DNA from: Aphanothece sp. CMT-3BRIN-NPC111
GTDB taxonomy: Bacteria > Cyanobacteriota > Cyanobacteriia > Cyanobacteriales > JAHHGU01
Length of the DNA stretch: 42,508 nucleotides
Assembly: GCA_019359765.1 (NCBI GenBank)
Contig: JAHHGU010000048.1
Coordinates: forward strand, 1-42,508
Direction of reading: 5' to 3'
Position numbers and translations under genes: made by a program. The notes beneath the pieces were generated by a model, which was not told the origin of the DNA, ran no database searches, and saw only the letters and a list, made by a program, of their open reading frames with translations. Positions 40,740 to 42,508 of the stretch are shown piece by piece; position 1 is the first letter of the stretch, and each line of letters begins with the position of its first letter.

Positions 40740-41076
40740 GCATTACCAGTGCATAAAGATGTATCCGAGCTTTTAATTTAAGTGTACTTAAGCTAAAAAT
40801 TGTAACCTCAGTATAGTTACTGTACTTTTTACCAAAACGATCAACCCCTATTGAGGTAGCTAAGTGATAACACGTAAGTAATACTTATTAAATAAATAAC
40901 TCCCCGTAGCGCCAGCTAGCCAAAACGTCAGTGGGAGGCGATCGTACTCTCCAAATCATCAAAATTACTGTAAAATGCGATCGCTGCTGTAGTCCGTGCA
41001 GGCAGACTTTGAACGCGCCAGCTAGATAAACTGCCGTTAAAATTAATATGATTTGTCGCTAAAAGCGTATTTTGAG
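40740..41076. other. Spacer with possible minus-strand coding remnant
   Basis: AT-rich at the left, with HIP1-like sites near 40938 and 40978. On the minus strand, roughly 40935-41012, a stop-terminated stretch reads 'VQSLPARTTAAIAFYSNFDD' then 'LESTIASH'. It looks protein-like but has no start and no recognised family. Confidence 0.2.
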
Positions 41077-41733
41077 ATGATTATTACCTTAACTCCAGCA
41101 GAACAAAGAACAGTGCTAGAGAATATAAGCTGGGAAACCTTTGAAACGTTACTAAAAGAAATAGGCGATCGCCGAGGATATCGCTTTGCTTATGATAGCG
41201 ATACATTAGAAATTATGAGTCCTTTACTAGAACATGAAAGCTATAAAAGCAATTTAGGTAATTTCATTGTTGCTTTAGCAGAAGAATTGGGTATTGAAAT
41301 CAAAAGTGCTGGCTCAATAACTCTTAAGCAAAAAAACTTAAAAAAGGACATAGAACCAGACAACTGCTATTACATCCAAAATGAACCAGCAGTTAGAGGT
41401 AGGCAAGAACTTGATTGAGAAACTGCTCCGCCGCCTGACTTAGCAAGTGAAATTGATATAACTAGCAGTTCGGTTAATAAGGAAGCAATTTACTCAGCGC
41501 TTGGTGTCCCTGAACTCTGGAGATATAACGGGCGTGTTTTGAAGTTTTATCAATTAACTTCAGGCAAGTATGTTGAGCGTGAGTTTAGTTTGGCGTTTTC
41601 TTTTGTATCGGTGATAGAAATAGCTAGGTTTGTTGAACTAAGTAAAACTACCGGGGAAATTGCCTTGTTGCGATCGTTTAGAGCCTGGGTGAGAAATCAG
41701 ATAGCAACGAGTGGTGAAGGTACTCCCAGCTAA
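41077..41733 (+). pseudogene. Uma2-family (DUF820) endonuclease-like gene broken by an in-frame stop
   Basis: From ATG 41077 the frame reads 'MIITLTPAEQRTVLENISW' and 'YRFAYDSDTLEIMSPLLEHE', continuing to 'IEPDNCYYIQNEPAVRGRQELD' and then TGA at 41416. With no frame change the family sequence goes on: 'PPPDLASEIDITSSSVNKEA', 'IYSALGVPELWRYNGRVLKF', to a TAA after 41730. One nonsense change therefore splits a full-length Uma2 gene of about 218 codons. Uma2 proteins are abundant in cyanobacteria, have a PD-(D/E)XK nuclease-like fold and no settled role. Confidence 0.85.
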
Positions 41734-41847
41734 CTAGAATAGCTGTGAAGTGCGATCGCACACTAATTAAAAACGTTTGTAATGAATTTAGCCTACACAA
41801 GCGGACAATAGTTCGTATATCCTCAAGCTTGCACTATAAGGGCAATG

Positions 41848-41956
41848 TATAGCAGTTGCCTTATCGGGTGAGGACAATCGATTAACCCCGATGCACACTC
41901 CAGTTGCTATAAGTGCCTAATTGCTAATTGCTAAAAGCTAAGTGCTAATTGCTATA
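41848..41956. repeat. TATAGCA-ended element plus GCTAATTG repeats upstream of tspO
   Basis: TATAGCAGTTGCC starts at 41848 and CAGTTGCTATA ends at 41911; the shared inverted end is 7 bp. The following 41923-41956 string is identical over 34 bases to 31211-31244. The rest of the 41734-42049 spacer shows nothing definable, apart from an HIP1 site at 41752. Confidence 0.6.
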
Positions 41957-42049
41957 TAGATTCCAACCATTGGCTGATTACACTCACCCCTTAACCTGAA
42001 ACAATCACTCCATAAGAATTGTGATTACGAAATATTTAAGGCTAACAGG

Positions 42050-42508
42050 ATGATTATTAAACCCTGGATGGTGATTGGGGGCGTAACTTTATTAGTAGCT
42101 ATGGGGAGTAACTTGATTACCCCCAGCGATGCCAAATGGTTTAAACGCTTACAACGCCCCAGGTGGCTCACTTTTGAGGCTGCTATCCCCATCATCTGGA
42201 CAGTAGTTTTTATTTGCGGTGCTTGGTCAGCTTATATTGTCTGGATAAAAGACCCAGGCAGTACTAAGACCTGGTGGCTGATGGGGTTTTATCTGCTTGT
42301 AGAAATTGCTATTGTCGCCTACAACCCAATGATGTTGAGGCTCCGGAGTCTCAAAGTCGGCACCATCATCGGTGGTATCGGTTCCATCTTGGGTCTCATT
42401 CTCACACTGTTTGTCTTGCCAGTTTCTGGCTGGGCGTCTCTGTTGCTACTCCCCTACGTTATCTGGAGTCCGATTGGAACTTACACAACCTGGGTAATGA
42501 TGCGCCTT
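42050..42508 (+). CDS. TspO/MBR-family tryptophan-rich membrane protein (partial)
   Basis: Open from ATG 42050 to the window end, 153 codons without a stop; the 3' end is outside. At least four hydrophobic helices are visible: 'PWMVIGGVTLLVAMGSNLI', 'AAIPIIWTVVFICGAWSAYI', 'WWLMGFYLLVEIAIVAYNPM' and 'IGGIGSILGLILTLFVLPVS'. The 'LQRPRWLTFEAAIPIIWTVV' block matches the TspO R-P-x-W signature loop. Several Trp residues line the helices. TspO proteins bind porphyrins and haem and are linked to stress and tetrapyrrole control; the exact role here is unknown. It is preceded by the repeat at 41848-41956. Confidence 0.8.
   Translation, partial: MIIKPWMVIGGVTLLVAMGSNLITPSDAKWFKRLQRPRWLTFEAAIPIIWTVVFICGAWSAYIVWIKDPGSTKTWWLMGFYLLVEIAIVAYNPMMLRLRSLKVGTIIGGIGSILGLILTLFVLPVSGWASLLLLPYVIWSPIGTYTTWVMMRL

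Overview
The window looks like a chromosomal segment of a cyanobacterium, probably a filamentous one. The HIP1 octamer GCGATCGC is scattered through genes and spacers. Nearly all of a phylloquinone (vitamin K1) pathway is present, with a SufR-controlled suf operon and several cyanobacterial families (DUF2555, DUF6464-like, Crp/NtcA-like). Spacers are rich in the short palindromic and MITE-like repeats usual in these genomes. I see no rRNA, tRNA, CRISPR array, intact transposase or prophage.

Layout. 1-6.1 kb: GNAT acetyltransferase, hisC, a membrane-type metallophosphoesterase, and a two-gene unit (EamA transporter, MerA-like flavoprotein). 6.2-11.5 kb: a minus-strand block of secreted proteins (lipoprotein, subtilase, GDSL-lipase autotransporter), with a frameshifted remnant of the EamA gene between the last two. 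11.6-13.4 kb: a DUF815 ATPase and an SH3 protein, convergent on a perfect palindrome. 13.7-22.4 kb: the phylloquinone cluster. menA-menH-menC-menE run on the minus strand, menF-menD diverge on the plus strand, and a DHNA-CoA thioesterase converges on menE. Only menB, and the late methylation and quinone steps, are missing from the window. 22.4-28.4 kb: coaBC, DUF2555, an esterase, a Crp-family regulator, a CHAD protein and a soluble CBS-like/MCP-like signalling protein. 28.8-34.3 kb: small membrane protein, Nudix hydrolase, an enolase-superfamily epimerase followed by a DUF1611 protein (possible D-glutamate salvage), and a Ser/Thr kinase fused to DUF1997. 34.1-40.2 kb: sufR and a small partner gene diverging from sufB-sufC-sufD-sufS, with two mirror-image SufR operators between them. 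40.2 kb to the end: a surface-adhesin-E-like protein, a Uma2 pseudogene, and tspO running off the window edge.

How the genes work together. MenF, MenD, MenH, MenC and MenE convert chorismate to o-succinylbenzoyl-CoA. MenB, not seen here, would make DHNA-CoA; the thioesterase releases DHNA; MenA adds the phytyl tail for photosystem I phylloquinone. SufBCDS builds Fe-S clusters, also needed for PSI, and SufR senses cluster status.

The most unusual signal is repeat biology. At least four families of small inverted-repeat elements occupy the spacers. Three housekeeping genes (menC, coaBC, sufD) carry in-frame copies of short repeats that are otherwise intergenic, so the repeats appear to have been absorbed as peptide insertions.
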